Shown here in pieces: positions 1 through 7,129 of a stretch of DNA of 8,382 nt (its first letter is position 1; the number at the start of each line of letters is the position of its first letter). Source of the DNA: Proteobacteria bacterium UBA4575 (GTDB lineage: Bacteria; Pseudomonadota; Gammaproteobacteria; UBA4575); contig DGKH01000058.1 of assembly GCA_002386945.1 (NCBI GenBank), forward strand, positions 1 to 8,382, read 5' to 3'. Below the pieces are notes generated by a model, which made no database searches, was not told the origin of the DNA, and was given only the letters and a program-made list of their open reading frames with translations. The position numbers were made by a program, and so were the translations under genes.

Positions 1-1
1 A

Positions 2-880
2 TCCTTTTTTTATTTGAATTTTTTACTTCGTACAAAATTCAAAAAAACCGCTTCTGCCGTATCTGCAAATAATACAGCCATAGCCCAGACGTATACTCTA
101 GGGAAACATGTAAACAAATGTACTCTCGAAAATAAAAAAGTCTTAGCGGTTGTTATACATGCATTTTATTTCGATATATTCACGCGCATAATAGAAAAAA
201 CCAAGGCTATTGGCATTCCTTATACGCTCTATATCACGACTCATAAAGCAATAGCGCAAGAAGTATCATCCCATATAAAGTTACTAGGCCTAGACGCTCA
301 TATCGAAGTGTATGAAAACAAAGGAAGAGACGTCCTGCCTTTCCTAAAAATCATTGATCTGGTTAAGGCCAACGGCCATCAAGTTATTTTAAAATTGCAC
401 ACCAAAAAATCACCGCACAAATTCAGTAAGGGGCGCAGTTGGTGTGACAGCATGGTTGACCAATTACTAGATGCAACAATAGTTGATGAGGTGATTGAGA
501 ACTTCACTACTTACCCCACCATAGGCCTCATTGCCCCACATAAACACTTATATCTTCTAAGGCATAAGGGAGGCTCCAATATGCCACACGTTACAGAATT
601 AGCAGATAAAATAGGCTACCAAGGCAATATCAATCAACAGTCGTTTGTTGGCGGCACTATGTTTTATGCCAGAGCTAATGCATTTGATTCATTACTAAAG
701 CTAAATATAAAAGACACTGACTTTGAAAAAGAACCTATTCCTATAGATGGTACTTTGGCTCATGTTATTGAGCGGACTTTTGGACTTGCAGCAAATAAAG
801 AGGGGTTAGAAACAGTCGACACTAAATTCATTAAGTCACTAAATAAGCAATCAGATGATTTGCATGAGCTTATCAAGTAG
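2..880 (+). CDS. RgpF-family (rhamnan synthesis F-like) polysaccharide protein, 5' end cut by window edge
   Basis: The protein matches the RgpF-type domain found in enzymes that build rhamnose-containing and other cell-surface polysaccharides, often as one module of a larger glycosyltransferase. Numbered from the TTG at 14-16, the visible motifs are a hydrophobic start of the domain ending in VIHAFYFD (about 47-54), a GRD motif at 104-106, KLHTKKS at 127-133, GGTMF at 213-217 and DGTLAHVIER at 245-254. The first in-frame start-like codon is that TTG, but the frame is open to the left edge (codons for S-F-F-Y precede it) and no ribosome binding site is visible. The true start is therefore probably outside the window, and the part shown is the C-terminal domain. 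Codons are AT-rich (the first lines are roughly 30-40% GC by eye, against about half in the neighbours), as is common in variable O-antigen or capsule loci. It converges on galU with a 3-bp gap. The exact sugar substrate cannot be told. Confidence 0.85.
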   Translation, partial: SFFYLNFLLRTKFKKTASAVSANNTAIAQTYTLGKHVNKCTLENKKVLAVVIHAFYFDIFTRIIEKTKAIGIPYTLYITTHKAIAQEVSSHIKLLGLDAHIEVYENKGRDVLPFLKIIDLVKANGHQVILKLHTKKSPHKFSKGRSWCDSMVDQLLDATIVDEVIENFTTYPTIGLIAPHKHLYLLRHKGGSNMPHVTELADKIGYQGNINQQSFVGGTMFYARANAFDSLLKLNIKDTDFEKEPIPIDGTLAHVIERTFGLAANKEGLETVDTKFIKSLNKQSDDLHELIK

Positions 881-883
881 TGC

Positions 884-1762
884 TTATTTCAAACAATCCA
901 TTTCTGTTAGATAGGTTTTAAATGCAGCGCCCACTTCGGGGTGCTTTAAGCCATAGTCCAAGGTAGCCTGTAAGTAACCTAATTTACTACCACAATCATA
1001 ACGCTGGCCTTCAAACTCATAGGCGAAAACTGATTCCTGTTGCAGTTGTTTCGCAATCGCATCGGTTAGTTGAATCTCACCACCTGAACCTGGCTGCGTC
1101 TCTTCCAACATTTGAAAAATCGAGCCCTCTAAAATATAGCGACCCACTACCGCTACATTAGAAGGTGCATCTTCTGGCTTTGGTTTTTCCACCAACCCAG
1201 ACAATCTCCATAAGCGATCTTCAGTATTTTGACCCGCAACCACGCCGTAATTCTTTACGTCTTCCAACGGTACTTTTTGTACTCCGATGACACCACTCTG
1301 CTCTTTCTCATACACTTCAACCATCTGCCTTAAACAACTCTTATTACCACCATCGATAAGATCGTCTGCGAGAATAACGGCAAAAGGCTCATCGCCGACT
1401 ACTGACTTACTGCATAAGACAGCATGTCCTAGACCCAAAGCCTCAGACTGACGAATATAAATACATGAAATTTCTGGTGGTAATATATGCTGCACTTCAG
1501 CAAGTCGGTCTAACTTACCGCTGGCTTCCAATTCGGCTTCAAGCTCATACGCTTTATCGAAGTGATCAGGGATTGCACGTTTGTTACGACCAATGATGAA
1601 GATCAGGGTATCGATGCCAGCATCCACTGCTTCTTCTGCCGCATATTGAATCAAGGGCTTATCGACGATGGGCAGCATTTCTTTTGGATTAGCTTTGGTT
1701 GCGGGTAAAAAACGCGTACCCAATCCTGCTACTGGAAAGACCGCTTTACGAACTTTTTTCAT
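884..1762 (-). CDS. galU: UTP-glucose-1-phosphate uridylyltransferase
   Basis: GalU makes UDP-glucose from UTP and glucose-1-phosphate in the cytosol, supplying glucose, galactose and glucuronate donors for surface polysaccharides. The N-terminal nucleotidyltransferase signature is [20 protein letters not shown], followed by [13 protein letters not shown]. Further on come ILADDLID (metal/nucleotide binding), [12 protein letters not shown] with the conserved VEKP lysine, [10 protein letters not shown] and [10 protein letters not shown]. All are typical of bacterial GalU. The frame extends to an ATG at 1795 (303 aa), but I prefer the ATG at 1762 (292 aa), because it starts [13 protein letters not shown], like family members of about 280-302 aa. 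Neither ATG has a strong Shine-Dalgarno sequence, so the choice is tentative. The gene lies beyond a terminator that ends the upstream cluster, so it probably has its own promoter, though no clear -35/-10 pair is visible in 1763-1832. Its stop lies 3 bp from that of the convergent polysaccharide gene, which fits a role in that locus. Confidence 0.95.
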   Translation of the reverse strand: MKKVRKAVFPVAGLGTRFLPATKANPKEMLPIVDKPLIQYAAEEAVDAGIDTLIFIIGRNKRAIPDHFDKAYELEAELEASGKLDRLAEVQHILPPEISCIYIRQSEALGLGHAVLCSKSVVGDEPFAVILADDLIDGGNKSCLRQMVEVYEKEQSGVIGVQKVPLEDVKNYGVVAGQNTEDRLWRLSGLVEKPKPEDAPSNVAVVGRYILEGSIFQMLEETQPGSGGEIQLTDAIAKQLQQESVFAYEFEGQRYDCGSKLGYLQATLDYGLKHPEVGAAFKTYLTEMDCLK

Positions 1763-1832
1763 AACTACTGGACTCAAATATTTATTAGTAATCATCAGCT
1801 TAATAATTTGATATGAACTATATATGAATCCC

Positions 1833-1870
1833 TTAAAAATAGCAGGATTTAGAGTTAAACCCTGCTATTT
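1833..1870 (-). terminator. Rho-independent terminator after comEA-like gene
   Basis: A perfect 10-bp inverted repeat (AAATAGCAGG at 1837-1846 and CCTGCTATTT at 1861-1870) encloses a 14-base centre, which can pair by four more A/T pairs after one mismatch. Read on the minus strand, the stem ends in a run of five T followed by AAGG, the classic layout of an intrinsic terminator. It begins about 25 bp downstream of the comEA-like stop codon and precedes galU, so it should end the pyrF-comEA transcript. On the plus strand the tail is only TTT followed by AA, so bidirectional action is less likely. Confidence 0.85.
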
Positions 1871-1894
1871 AATGGCCTGAATTATCTAGCTTAA

Positions 1895-2170
1895 TTACTC
1901 GGCAATCGTCTCTAACACAATCAAGTCTTTATTCAGCTCTAATGTCGAAACACCAATACCGCGCACCTGTAACAACTGCTCTATACCTTGATATTCACCA
2001 TGTTCTTCACGGTAATCAACAATAGCCTGAGCCTTTACCATACCGATCTGCTGAAGATTCTCGGCGATTTCTTCAACGTTAGCTTGATTGATATTAATCG
2101 GCTGAGCTTGAATACTGACAGCCCCCAGACAGAGGGCTAAACATAGTAGTAAGGTTTTACCTATTCTCAT
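1895..2170 (-). CDS. Secreted helix-hairpin-helix protein, ComEA-like
   Basis: A 91-aa protein made of a signal peptide and a tandem helix-hairpin-helix DNA-binding domain, as in ComEA, the periplasmic DNA receptor of natural transformation. Residues 1-22 (MRIGKTLLLCLALCLGAVSI plus QA) form a basic n-region, a hydrophobic core and a likely cleavage site before QPININQA. The mature part carries NINQANVEEIAENL, a first hairpin at QQIGMVKAQAIVDYRE and a second at LLQVRGIGVSTLELNKD. The frame reaches an ATG at 2224, but the signal peptide and GGAGA at 2177-2181 point to the MMM cluster. The third ATG (2170) has the best spacing, 6 nt. Such short ComEA-like genes commonly sit next to pyrF in pseudomonads. 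A single short HhH protein does not prove competence: other com genes would be needed, and a general periplasmic DNA-binding role is possible. Confidence 0.85.
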   Translation of the reverse strand: MRIGKTLLLCLALCLGAVSIQAQPININQANVEEIAENLQQIGMVKAQAIVDYREEHGEYQGIEQLLQVRGIGVSTLELNKDLIVLETIAE

Positions 2171-2176
2171 CATCAT

Positions 2177-2181
2177 TCTCC
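2177..2181 (-). promoter_or_regulatory. Ribosome binding site deciding the comEA-like start
   Basis: GGAGA on the minus strand lies immediately before three consecutive ATG codons (2176, 2173, 2170). It is too close to use the first and lies 6 nt from the third, so the third ATG is favoured. It lies downstream of the longer-frame ATG at 2224, which argues against that start. Confidence 0.65.
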
Positions 2182-2207
2182 GAAGTTGTTGATCGAAAGA
2201 TAGAAAG

Positions 2208-2223
2208 TGAGCCTTCCGGCTCA
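2208..2223 (-). other. Small hairpin with GNRA-type loop upstream of comEA-like gene
   Basis: TGAGCC and GGCTCA form a 6-bp stem around a 4-base loop, which reads GGAA on the minus-strand RNA (a GNRA tetraloop). It is followed by a loosely pyrimidine-rich stretch, not by a proper T-run. It lies between pyrF and the comEA-like start and could be a weak terminator, an attenuator or an mRNA end structure. The structure is seen in the sequence; any function is inference. Confidence 0.35.
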
Positions 2224-2276
2224 AGACAAGAACAGTCTAGATAGAGTGAAACTAATGGGTAAGACGCAACAGTGCG

Positions 2277-2999
2277 TTATGCACTGGTGAACGCAGTATA
2301 GAATTTCATTAATGCAGCTTGTGGATCTTGCGAACGTGTAATCGGCCTTCCGACAACGATATGTGACACGCCAACCGCTTGCGCTTGTTCAGGCGTAAAG
2401 ATGCGATGTTGATCATCTTTGGCATCCTCTGGCAGACGTATACCTGGCGTCACGGTTAAAAACCCAGGCCTATTCTGAGCGCGAATGGCAGCCACTTCTT
2501 GTGCCGAACACACCACACCATCACAACCGTGATCAACGGCCATAGCCGTCCAATGATCAACCACTTCTGGAATCTTTCCAGCGACACCAATTTGATGCAA
2601 TGTCCCTTGATCCATCGAGGTCAACACGGTCACCGCGATCAGCAGTGGTGCTGAGCCGGTAACCTTACAATCTAAGGCCTCACGTGCGGCTGCAATCATC
2701 TTTGGCCCACCTGAAGCATGAATATTAACCATCCAGACACCCAGCTCGCTAGCAGCCGCACAGGCGCTGGCCACCGTATTTGGAATATCATGGAATTTGA
2801 GATCTAGAAAAACACGGAAGCCCTGCGCAACCAAGGCTTCAACCAAGGCTGGACCCGCTGCGACAAAGAGCTCAAAACCGACCTTTAAAGCACAGTACTT
2901 GGGATCAAGTTGGCGGACAAAGGCAAGCCCTAATTCTGCATCAGCAAAATCTAAAGCAACAATGACGTAATGATCTTCGGGGAGAGAACTATCTGACAT
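2277..2999 (-). CDS. pyrF: Orotidine 5'-phosphate decarboxylase
   Basis: PyrF catalyses the last step of de novo UMP synthesis, decarboxylating OMP to UMP, as a cytosolic TIM-barrel dimer. The 240 aa agree with the family (about 230-245). The first strand VIVALDFAD supplies D17, followed by CALKVGFELF with K39. The signature FLDLKFHDIPNTV carries D66, K68 and D71. Together with K39 these correspond to the catalytic Lys-Asp-Lys-Asp set of the E. coli enzyme. The phosphate-binding end is intact: VTPGIRLPEDAKDDQHR and later HIVVGRPITRSQDP. The ATG start is preceded by only a weak purine stretch (AGGAAA about 12 nt upstream). It lies 45 bp after ihfB and 106 bp before the comEA-like start. In many related genomes lapA and lapB sit between ihfB and pyrF; here they are absent. 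Confidence 0.97.
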   Translation of the reverse strand: MSDSSLPEDHYVIVALDFADAELGLAFVRQLDPKYCALKVGFELFVAAGPALVEALVAQGFRVFLDLKFHDIPNTVASACAAASELGVWMVNIHASGGPKMIAAAREALDCKVTGSAPLLIAVTVLTSMDQGTLHQIGVAGKIPEVVDHWTAMAVDHGCDGVVCSAQEVAAIRAQNRPGFLTVTPGIRLPEDAKDDQHRIFTPEQAQAVGVSHIVVGRPITRSQDPQAALMKFYTAFTSA

Positions 3000-3044
3000 C
3001 TGAACTGGCGTTTCCTAGAATTAAAACTGTCCAGTTAGCATGAA

Positions 3045-3356
3045 TTAGCTTGGATCTTTCTTCAAGCCGTTATTGACGCGTTCGCGCAATTCTTTACCTG
3101 GCTTAAAATGTGGCACATATTTTTCGGTAAGCGTGACATTCTCGCCACTCTTTGGATTGCGCCCAATACGGGGTGGACGAAAGTGCAGTGAAAAACTACC
3201 GAATCCACGGATTTCGATACGCTCTCCCGATGAAAGCGCATGACTCATTTGCTCAATCATGCTTTTCACCGAAAGTTCGATATCTTTATGCTGCAGGTGC
3301 CCCTGCTTCTGAGCGATTTTCTCGATTAATTCTGATTTGGTAATCACGTTGCTCAT
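3045..3356 (-). CDS. ihfB: Integration host factor beta subunit
   Basis: IhfB pairs with IhfA to form IHF, a nucleoid protein that binds specific sites in the minor groove and bends DNA sharply. The sequence follows E. coli IhfB closely: [11 protein letters not shown] at the N-terminus, [17 protein letters not shown] in the core, and the DNA-intercalating arm GRNPKSGE with its conserved proline, then [16 protein letters not shown]. From the ATG at 3356 it is 103 aa, slightly longer than the 94 aa of E. coli because of a few extra residues at each end. The frame also has an ATG at 3365, but TAAGGA (3366-3371) abuts that codon and stands 9 nt from the ATG at 3356, so the latter is preferred. 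It follows rpsA by about 40 bp with no terminator between, as in most gammaproteobacteria, and is probably cotranscribed with it. Confidence 0.96.
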   Translation of the reverse strand: MSNVITKSELIEKIAQKQGHLQHKDIELSVKSMIEQMSHALSSGERIEIRGFGSFSLHFRPPRIGRNPKSGENVTLTEKYVPHFKPGKELRERVNNGLKKDPS

Positions 3357-3365
3357 TGAGCACAT

Positions 3366-3371
3366 TCCTTA
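3366..3371 (-). promoter_or_regulatory. Ribosome binding site for ihfB
   Basis: TAAGGA on the minus strand directly touches the upstream in-frame ATG (3365) and is 9 nt from the ATG at 3356. The spacing chooses the second ATG and gives an N-terminus ([10 protein letters not shown]) that matches the family. Confidence 0.7.
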
Positions 3372-3396
3372 AACGATAGCTCGCTATGCATGGACT

Positions 3397-5067
3397 TTAA
3401 GAATCGTCACCCATTTGTTCTTTCAAGATGTCGCCGAGAGAAGTTGAAGCACCATCGGAATTAGAATAATCCGACAATACCGCTTGTTCTTCTTGCATTT
3501 CCTTGGCTTTAATCGACAGACCGATAGTACGAGTCTTGCGATCAACACCAATGAACTTAGCCTCAACAGCATCACCAACTTTAAGTACAGTGCTTAGATC
3601 TTCGATCTTCTCACGCGCATATTCAGTCGCTTTTAGGACACCTTCAATACCTTCACCAAGGTCAATGATGGCCGCACGTGCGTCAACTTCTTTAACGGTA
3701 CCGTCAAGGATGTTGCCTTTCGAATTGCCAGCCATGAACTCAGACAGAGGATCTTGATCTAACTGCTTAATACCGAGTGAAATACGCTCGCGCTCAGCAT
3801 CAACAGCCAATACGACTGCTTCAACCTCATCACCCTTCTTGAAGTTACGAATAGCATCTTCGCCAGTATCGCTCCAAGAGATATCAGACAAGTGAACCAG
3901 ACCATCAATACCACCATCTAGACCGATAAACACACCGAAGTCGGTGATTGACTTGATCTGACCACTAACCTTAGCGCCCTTATCATGCATAGCAGCAAAC
4001 TCGTCCCAAGGGTTCGATTTGCACTGCTTGATGCCAAGAGAAATACGACGACGTTCTTCGTCAATATCTAGCACCATGACTTCGACTTCATCACCGAGAG
4101 CCACAATCTTCGCTGGGTTGATGTTCTTGCTAGTCCAGTCCATTTCTGAGACGTGAACCAAACCTTCAACACCATCTTCGATCTCAACAAAGCAACCGTA
4201 GTCAGCAATGTTAGTAACCTTACCAAAGACACGTGCACCTTCAGGGAAGCGACGAACCAAGTCAGCCCATGGGTCTGATCCTAATTGCTTCAAGCCAAGA
4301 GATACGCGGGTCTTCTCTTTATCAAACTTAAGTACTTTAACTTCGATCTCATCACCGATAGATACAATCTCAGAAGGATGCTTAACGCGCTTCCAAGCCA
4401 TGTCGGTAATATGTAGTAGACCGTCGACGCCACCTAAATCTAAGAACGCACCGTAATCGGTTAAGTTCTTCACGATACCCTTAACGACACTGCCGTCTTG
4501 TAGGGTTTCAAGCAATGTCTCACGCTCAGCGCTGTATTCAGTCTCAACTACGGCACGACGTGATACGACGACGTTGTTGCGACGTTGATCTAACTTAATA
4601 ACCTTAAACTCGAGTTCTTTACCTTCTAGGTAAGTCGTGTCACGCACTGGGCGTACATCAACTAATGAACCAGGAAGGAATGCGCGAATATCTGGCAATT
4701 CAACGGTGAAGCCACCCTTGACCTTGCCAGTGATAATGCCAGTAACCGAATCACCTGATTCGTGGATGCGCTCTAATTCACCCCATGCCTTAGCACGTCT
4801 AGCCTTCTCGCGAGATAATTTGGTTTCTCCATAGCCATCTTCAACAGACTCCAGCGCAACTTCTACGATGTCACCAACATTTATATTGGTCTCACCACGC
4901 TCATTCTTGAATTGGTCAATGGGAATAACGCCTTCAGATTTTAAGCCGGCGTTAACGACAACAACGTCGTTTCGGATTTCAACAACAACACCATCGATAA
5001 TGGTGCCGGATTCCATATTTAGACTGGAAAAACTTTCTTCCAGTAGTTCAGCGAAAGATTCACTCAT
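3397..5067 (-). CDS. rpsA: Ribosomal protein S1
   Basis: S1 is the largest 30S protein. It captures and unwinds mRNA for translation initiation, especially on messages with poor Shine-Dalgarno sequences. The protein has 556 aa (E. coli 557) and six S1/OB-fold repeats at about 20-86, 105-171, 192-260, 277-347, 364-434 and 451-520. The first two are divergent and bind the ribosome; the rest bind RNA. Repeats 3-5 each have the [24 protein letters not shown] strand, a GLxHxSD/E segment and an end of the VSLGLKQ or ISLGIKQ kind. Repeat 6 ends in [11 protein letters not shown], and the C-terminus ([14 protein letters not shown]) matches long gammaproteobacterial S1. The ATG at 5067 gives the standard [12 protein letters not shown] start, yet no Shine-Dalgarno sequence precedes it. 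That fits the known S1 autoregulated type of leader. The gene lies between cmk and ihfB, the conserved order. Confidence 0.98.
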   Translation of the reverse strand: MSESFAELLEESFSSLNMESGTIIDGVVVEIRNDVVVVNAGLKSEGVIPIDQFKNERGETNINVGDIVEVALESVEDGYGETKLSREKARRAKAWGELERIHESGDSVTGIITGKVKGGFTVELPDIRAFLPGSLVDVRPVRDTTYLEGKELEFKVIKLDQRRNNVVVSRRAVVETEYSAERETLLETLQDGSVVKGIVKNLTDYGAFLDLGGVDGLLHITDMAWKRVKHPSEIVSIGDEIEVKVLKFDKEKTRVSLGLKQLGSDPWADLVRRFPEGARVFGKVTNIADYGCFVEIEDGVEGLVHVSEMDWTSKNINPAKIVALGDEVEVMVLDIDEERRRISLGIKQCKSNPWDEFAAMHDKGAKVSGQIKSITDFGVFIGLDGGIDGLVHLSDISWSDTGEDAIRNFKKGDEVEAVVLAVDAERERISLGIKQLDQDPLSEFMAGNSKGNILDGTVKEVDARAAIIDLGEGIEGVLKATEYAREKIEDLSTVLKVGDAVEAKFIGVDRKTRTIGLSIKAKEMQEEQAVLSDYSNSDGASTSLGDILKEQMGDDS

Positions 5068-5148
5068 AATTTAAGTTAGTTTAAAGATAAAATGTTACGT
5101 TAATCGAAGATTGATTCTCTACGGAAAGACAGCCCTTTCAGTATCGTT
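5068..5148 (-). promoter_or_regulatory. rpsA leader: SD-less, AU-rich, with possible hairpins
   Basis: The 81 bp between the cmk stop and the rpsA ATG hold no Shine-Dalgarno sequence near the start. The last 35 or so bases are almost all A/T (ending ACTAACTTAAATT before ATG). Further upstream, GAAAG and CTTTC can pair around GGCTGT, placing an AAAGGG purine tract about 66 nt from the ATG, and AATC/GATT can pair around 5103-5117. E. coli rpsA is likewise translated from a leader with a very weak SD and is repressed by free S1 protein. A similar autoregulatory leader is inferred here, not shown. A promoter may lie here or within cmk, but no clear -35/-10 pair was found. Confidence 0.5.
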
Positions 5149-5835
5149 TTAATCACGTTCATTCATATGTTTCTGAACGCTTGCAACGACCATTTGAAAG
5201 ACCTCTTTTTCCGATAATTCTGAGGAATCAATCACCCAAGCATCATCAGCTTCTCGCAGCGGTGCCGTGGCACGCGTTCGATCACGTAAATCACGTTCAC
5301 GAATGCTGGCGAAAAGGGCGTCAAAACTAGCACTAAGCCCTTGATTAATCAACTGCTTATATCTCCTCTGCGCGCGTTCTTCACAACTCGCATCCAAAAA
5401 GATCTTGAAACTGGCTTCAGTGAAAACCACTGTCCCCATATCTCGGCCATCGGCAACCAAACCAGGTGCCCGTTGAAAGCTGTGCTGTAACGCCAAGAGT
5501 TGCGCCCTAACTGGCGCTAGACTGGCGATTTTAGAGGCTATTGCGGAACAGGCCTCGGTCCGTAAAAGGGCCTCAACGTTGTTACCGCCGACAAAGGTGG
5601 CATAGCCCTCACTCGCTGGAAATTCCAGATCTAAGCTGGCGGCAAGCGCGGTCAGCTGTACTTCATCCTCGGCAGACACGTCTTTTGCCAAGGCATCCAC
5701 CGCTAATGCGCGATAAACCGCACCACTATCGAGGTAATGCAGGTCAAAATGCCGCGCTAAATTTTTCGACAAACTGCCTTTACCGACACCAGCAGGGCCA
5801 TCGATAGTAATCGTTAGCGGCTTAGACTCACTCAC
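5149..5835 (-). CDS. cmk: Cytidylate (CMP) kinase
   Basis: Cmk phosphorylates CMP and dCMP to the diphosphates using ATP in the cytosol. The P-loop is TIDGPAGVGKGSLSKNLA near the N-terminus, followed by HYLDSGAVYRALA (nucleotide monophosphate binding), LVADGRDMGTVVF and the lid region RERDLRDRTRATAPLREADD, all typical of bacterial Cmk. The length of 228 aa from GTG fits the 227 aa of E. coli. No ATG start exists: an in-frame TGA lies just upstream (5848-5850), leaving TTG at 5844 (231 aa) or GTG at 5835. I prefer GTG because it places the P-loop Asp at residue 12, against 11 in E. coli, but TTG cannot be excluded. The start overlaps the aroA stop (8 bp from GTG, 17 bp from TTG), which implies translational coupling. 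rpsA follows after 81 bp. Confidence 0.95.
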   Translation of the reverse strand: MSESKPLTITIDGPAGVGKGSLSKNLARHFDLHYLDSGAVYRALAVDALAKDVSAEDEVQLTALAASLDLEFPASEGYATFVGGNNVEALLRTEACSAIASKIASLAPVRAQLLALQHSFQRAPGLVADGRDMGTVVFTEASFKIFLDASCEERAQRRYKQLINQGLSASFDALFASIRERDLRDRTRATAPLREADDAWVIDSSELSEKEVFQMVVASVQKHMNERD

Positions 5836-7129
5836 AGACTTCAATACTCAAGCCGGCATCGCTCGCTAAACGGACAAAATCAGGGAATGAGGTTGCGACA
5901 TTGGCACAGTCCAGAATCTCAACCGGCTCTTGCGCTGCCAGCGAGGCCACTGTAAAAGCCATAGCGATCCGATGATCACTACCACTATCGATACAGCCAC
6001 CGCCGATACGACCACCGGCAATAGACAGACCATCGGCAAATTCCTCATGCACAACACCTAAGGTCTTCAGACCCTTTGCAACTTGCGCGATACGATCACT
6101 CTCCTTCACCCGTAATTCAGCCGCCTCCGTAATCCGTGTCGTCCCGCTGGCACAGGCGGCAGCAATACAAATAATAGGAAACTCATCAATCGCCGAAGGC
6201 ACTAGCTCAGTCGGCACATCTATACCCTGCAACTGACTGGCACGCGCCACAATCGTTGCTACTGGCTCACCATCGACCAGCTGCTGATCACGAATCTCAA
6301 TATCTGCATTCATCGCCAGCAAAATATCTAACACACCGGTACGTGTTGGATTCAAACCCACATTAGGCAGCACCACTTCGCCACTCTCGGCAATACAGGC
6401 TGCGACAATAAAAAAGGCCGCAGAGGAAATATCCGCTGGTACTTGTAGCGTTCGTCCCTGCCAACTGTGTCCACCACTCACGCTAATACGATTGCCTTGC
6501 TTTTGAATCGGGTGACCAAAGGCCTGTAGCATTCGCTCGGTGTGATCTCGCGTCGCCTTAGATTCGATCACCGTGGTCTCACCTTGGGCATACAAACCAG
6601 CCAGAAGAATGGCCGATTTAACCTGCGCACTGGCCACTGGCAATTCATATTCTATCGCCTGCAATTGTTTTACTGGTCGTACCTCAACTGGCGGCGTCCC
6701 ACTCTCAGCAGTCATCACATCCGCACCCATCAGGGCCAGTGGATCACAGACACGGCGCATCGGGCGTGTCATCAAAGAATGATCCCCACGCAGACAGCTA
6801 GCAAATGCTTGCCCGGCTAATAGGCCAGTCAATAAGCGAATAGAAGTCCCTGAATTACCAATATCAAGATCGTCAGTAGGTGCTTTCAAGCCGTGCTTAC
6901 CTACACCTTGCACCAACACATCACCATTATCTAAGCGTTGGCTTCGCACACCCATAGCAGCAAATGCATTTAGTGTTGCAAGGCAATCCTCACCCTCAAG
7001 AAACCCTTGGATGCGTGACTCTCCTTCAGCGATAGCGGCAAACATCACCGCACGGTGCGAAATTGATTTATCACCAGGCACTTTAAAAGTACCGGCAAAT
7101 TCACGTTTAGGTGTGACTAAAAACTTCAA
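5828..7129 (-). CDS. aroA: 3-phosphoshikimate 1-carboxyvinyltransferase (EPSP synthase)
   Basis: AroA joins PEP to shikimate-3-phosphate to make EPSP, the sixth step of the shikimate pathway and the target of glyphosate. The 433-aa protein has KVPGDKSISHR (K21, S22, R26), FLEGEDCLATL, DIGNSGTSIRLLTG (90-102), GDHSLMTRPMRRV (115-127), VASAQVKSAILLAG, SAIDEFPI with catalytic-base D315, and LRVKESDRIAQVAKGL plus DHRIAMAF. The RPM in the GDHSL segment and the GEDCLATL region resemble the Pseudomonas AroA domain and CP4-type (class II) enzymes more than E. coli AroA. The Gly of GNSGT is kept, where CP4 has the Ala linked to glyphosate insensitivity. The start is TTG at 7129: a TAG closes the frame at 7154-7156, and TTAAGGGA at 7139-7146 stands 9 nt upstream. 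Its end overlaps cmk. In Pseudomonas this domain is fused to TyrA; here it is separate. Confidence 0.96.
   Translation of the reverse strand: MKFLVTPKREFAGTFKVPGDKSISHRAVMFAAIAEGESRIQGFLEGEDCLATLNAFAAMGVRSQRLDNGDVLVQGVGKHGLKAPTDDLDIGNSGTSIRLLTGLLAGQAFASCLRGDHSLMTRPMRRVCDPLALMGADVMTAESGTPPVEVRPVKQLQAIEYELPVASAQVKSAILLAGLYAQGETTVIESKATRDHTERMLQAFGHPIQKQGNRISVSGGHSWQGRTLQVPADISSAAFFIVAACIAESGEVVLPNVGLNPTRTGVLDILLAMNADIEIRDQQLVDGEPVATIVARASQLQGIDVPTELVPSAIDEFPIICIAAACASGTTRITEAAELRVKESDRIAQVAKGLKTLGVVHEEFADGLSIAGGRIGGGCIDSGSDHRIAMAFTVASLAAQEPVEILDCANVATSFPDFVRLASDAGLSIEVCE

Noticed and set aside
926..945. Plus-strand hairpin AGCGCCC/GGGGTGCT downstream of the RgpF-like gene, possibly its terminator
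   Set aside because: It lies inside the galU coding region, contains a G-T pair and is followed by only three T. The match may be chance, so no terminator is claimed.
1796..1832. TATAGT-like -10 element for a galU promoter
   Set aside because: No acceptable -35 sequence is found 16-18 bp upstream, where the terminator stem lies. A promoter is likely but its position cannot be supported.
3375..3386. ATAGC/GCTAT inverted repeat between rpsA and ihfB as a terminator
   Set aside because: The centre is only two bases and no T-run follows, so it cannot form a proper terminator.
3028..5067. Repeated DNA stretches in rpsA as a repeat array
   Set aside because: They come from the six homologous S1 domains of the protein, for example the repeated ISLGIKQ ends.
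3152..5074. Plus-strand open frames of 63-84 codons opposite ihfB and rpsA
   Set aside because: They lie wholly opposite well-recognised conserved genes, and their translations show no domain. They are shadows of the real genes.
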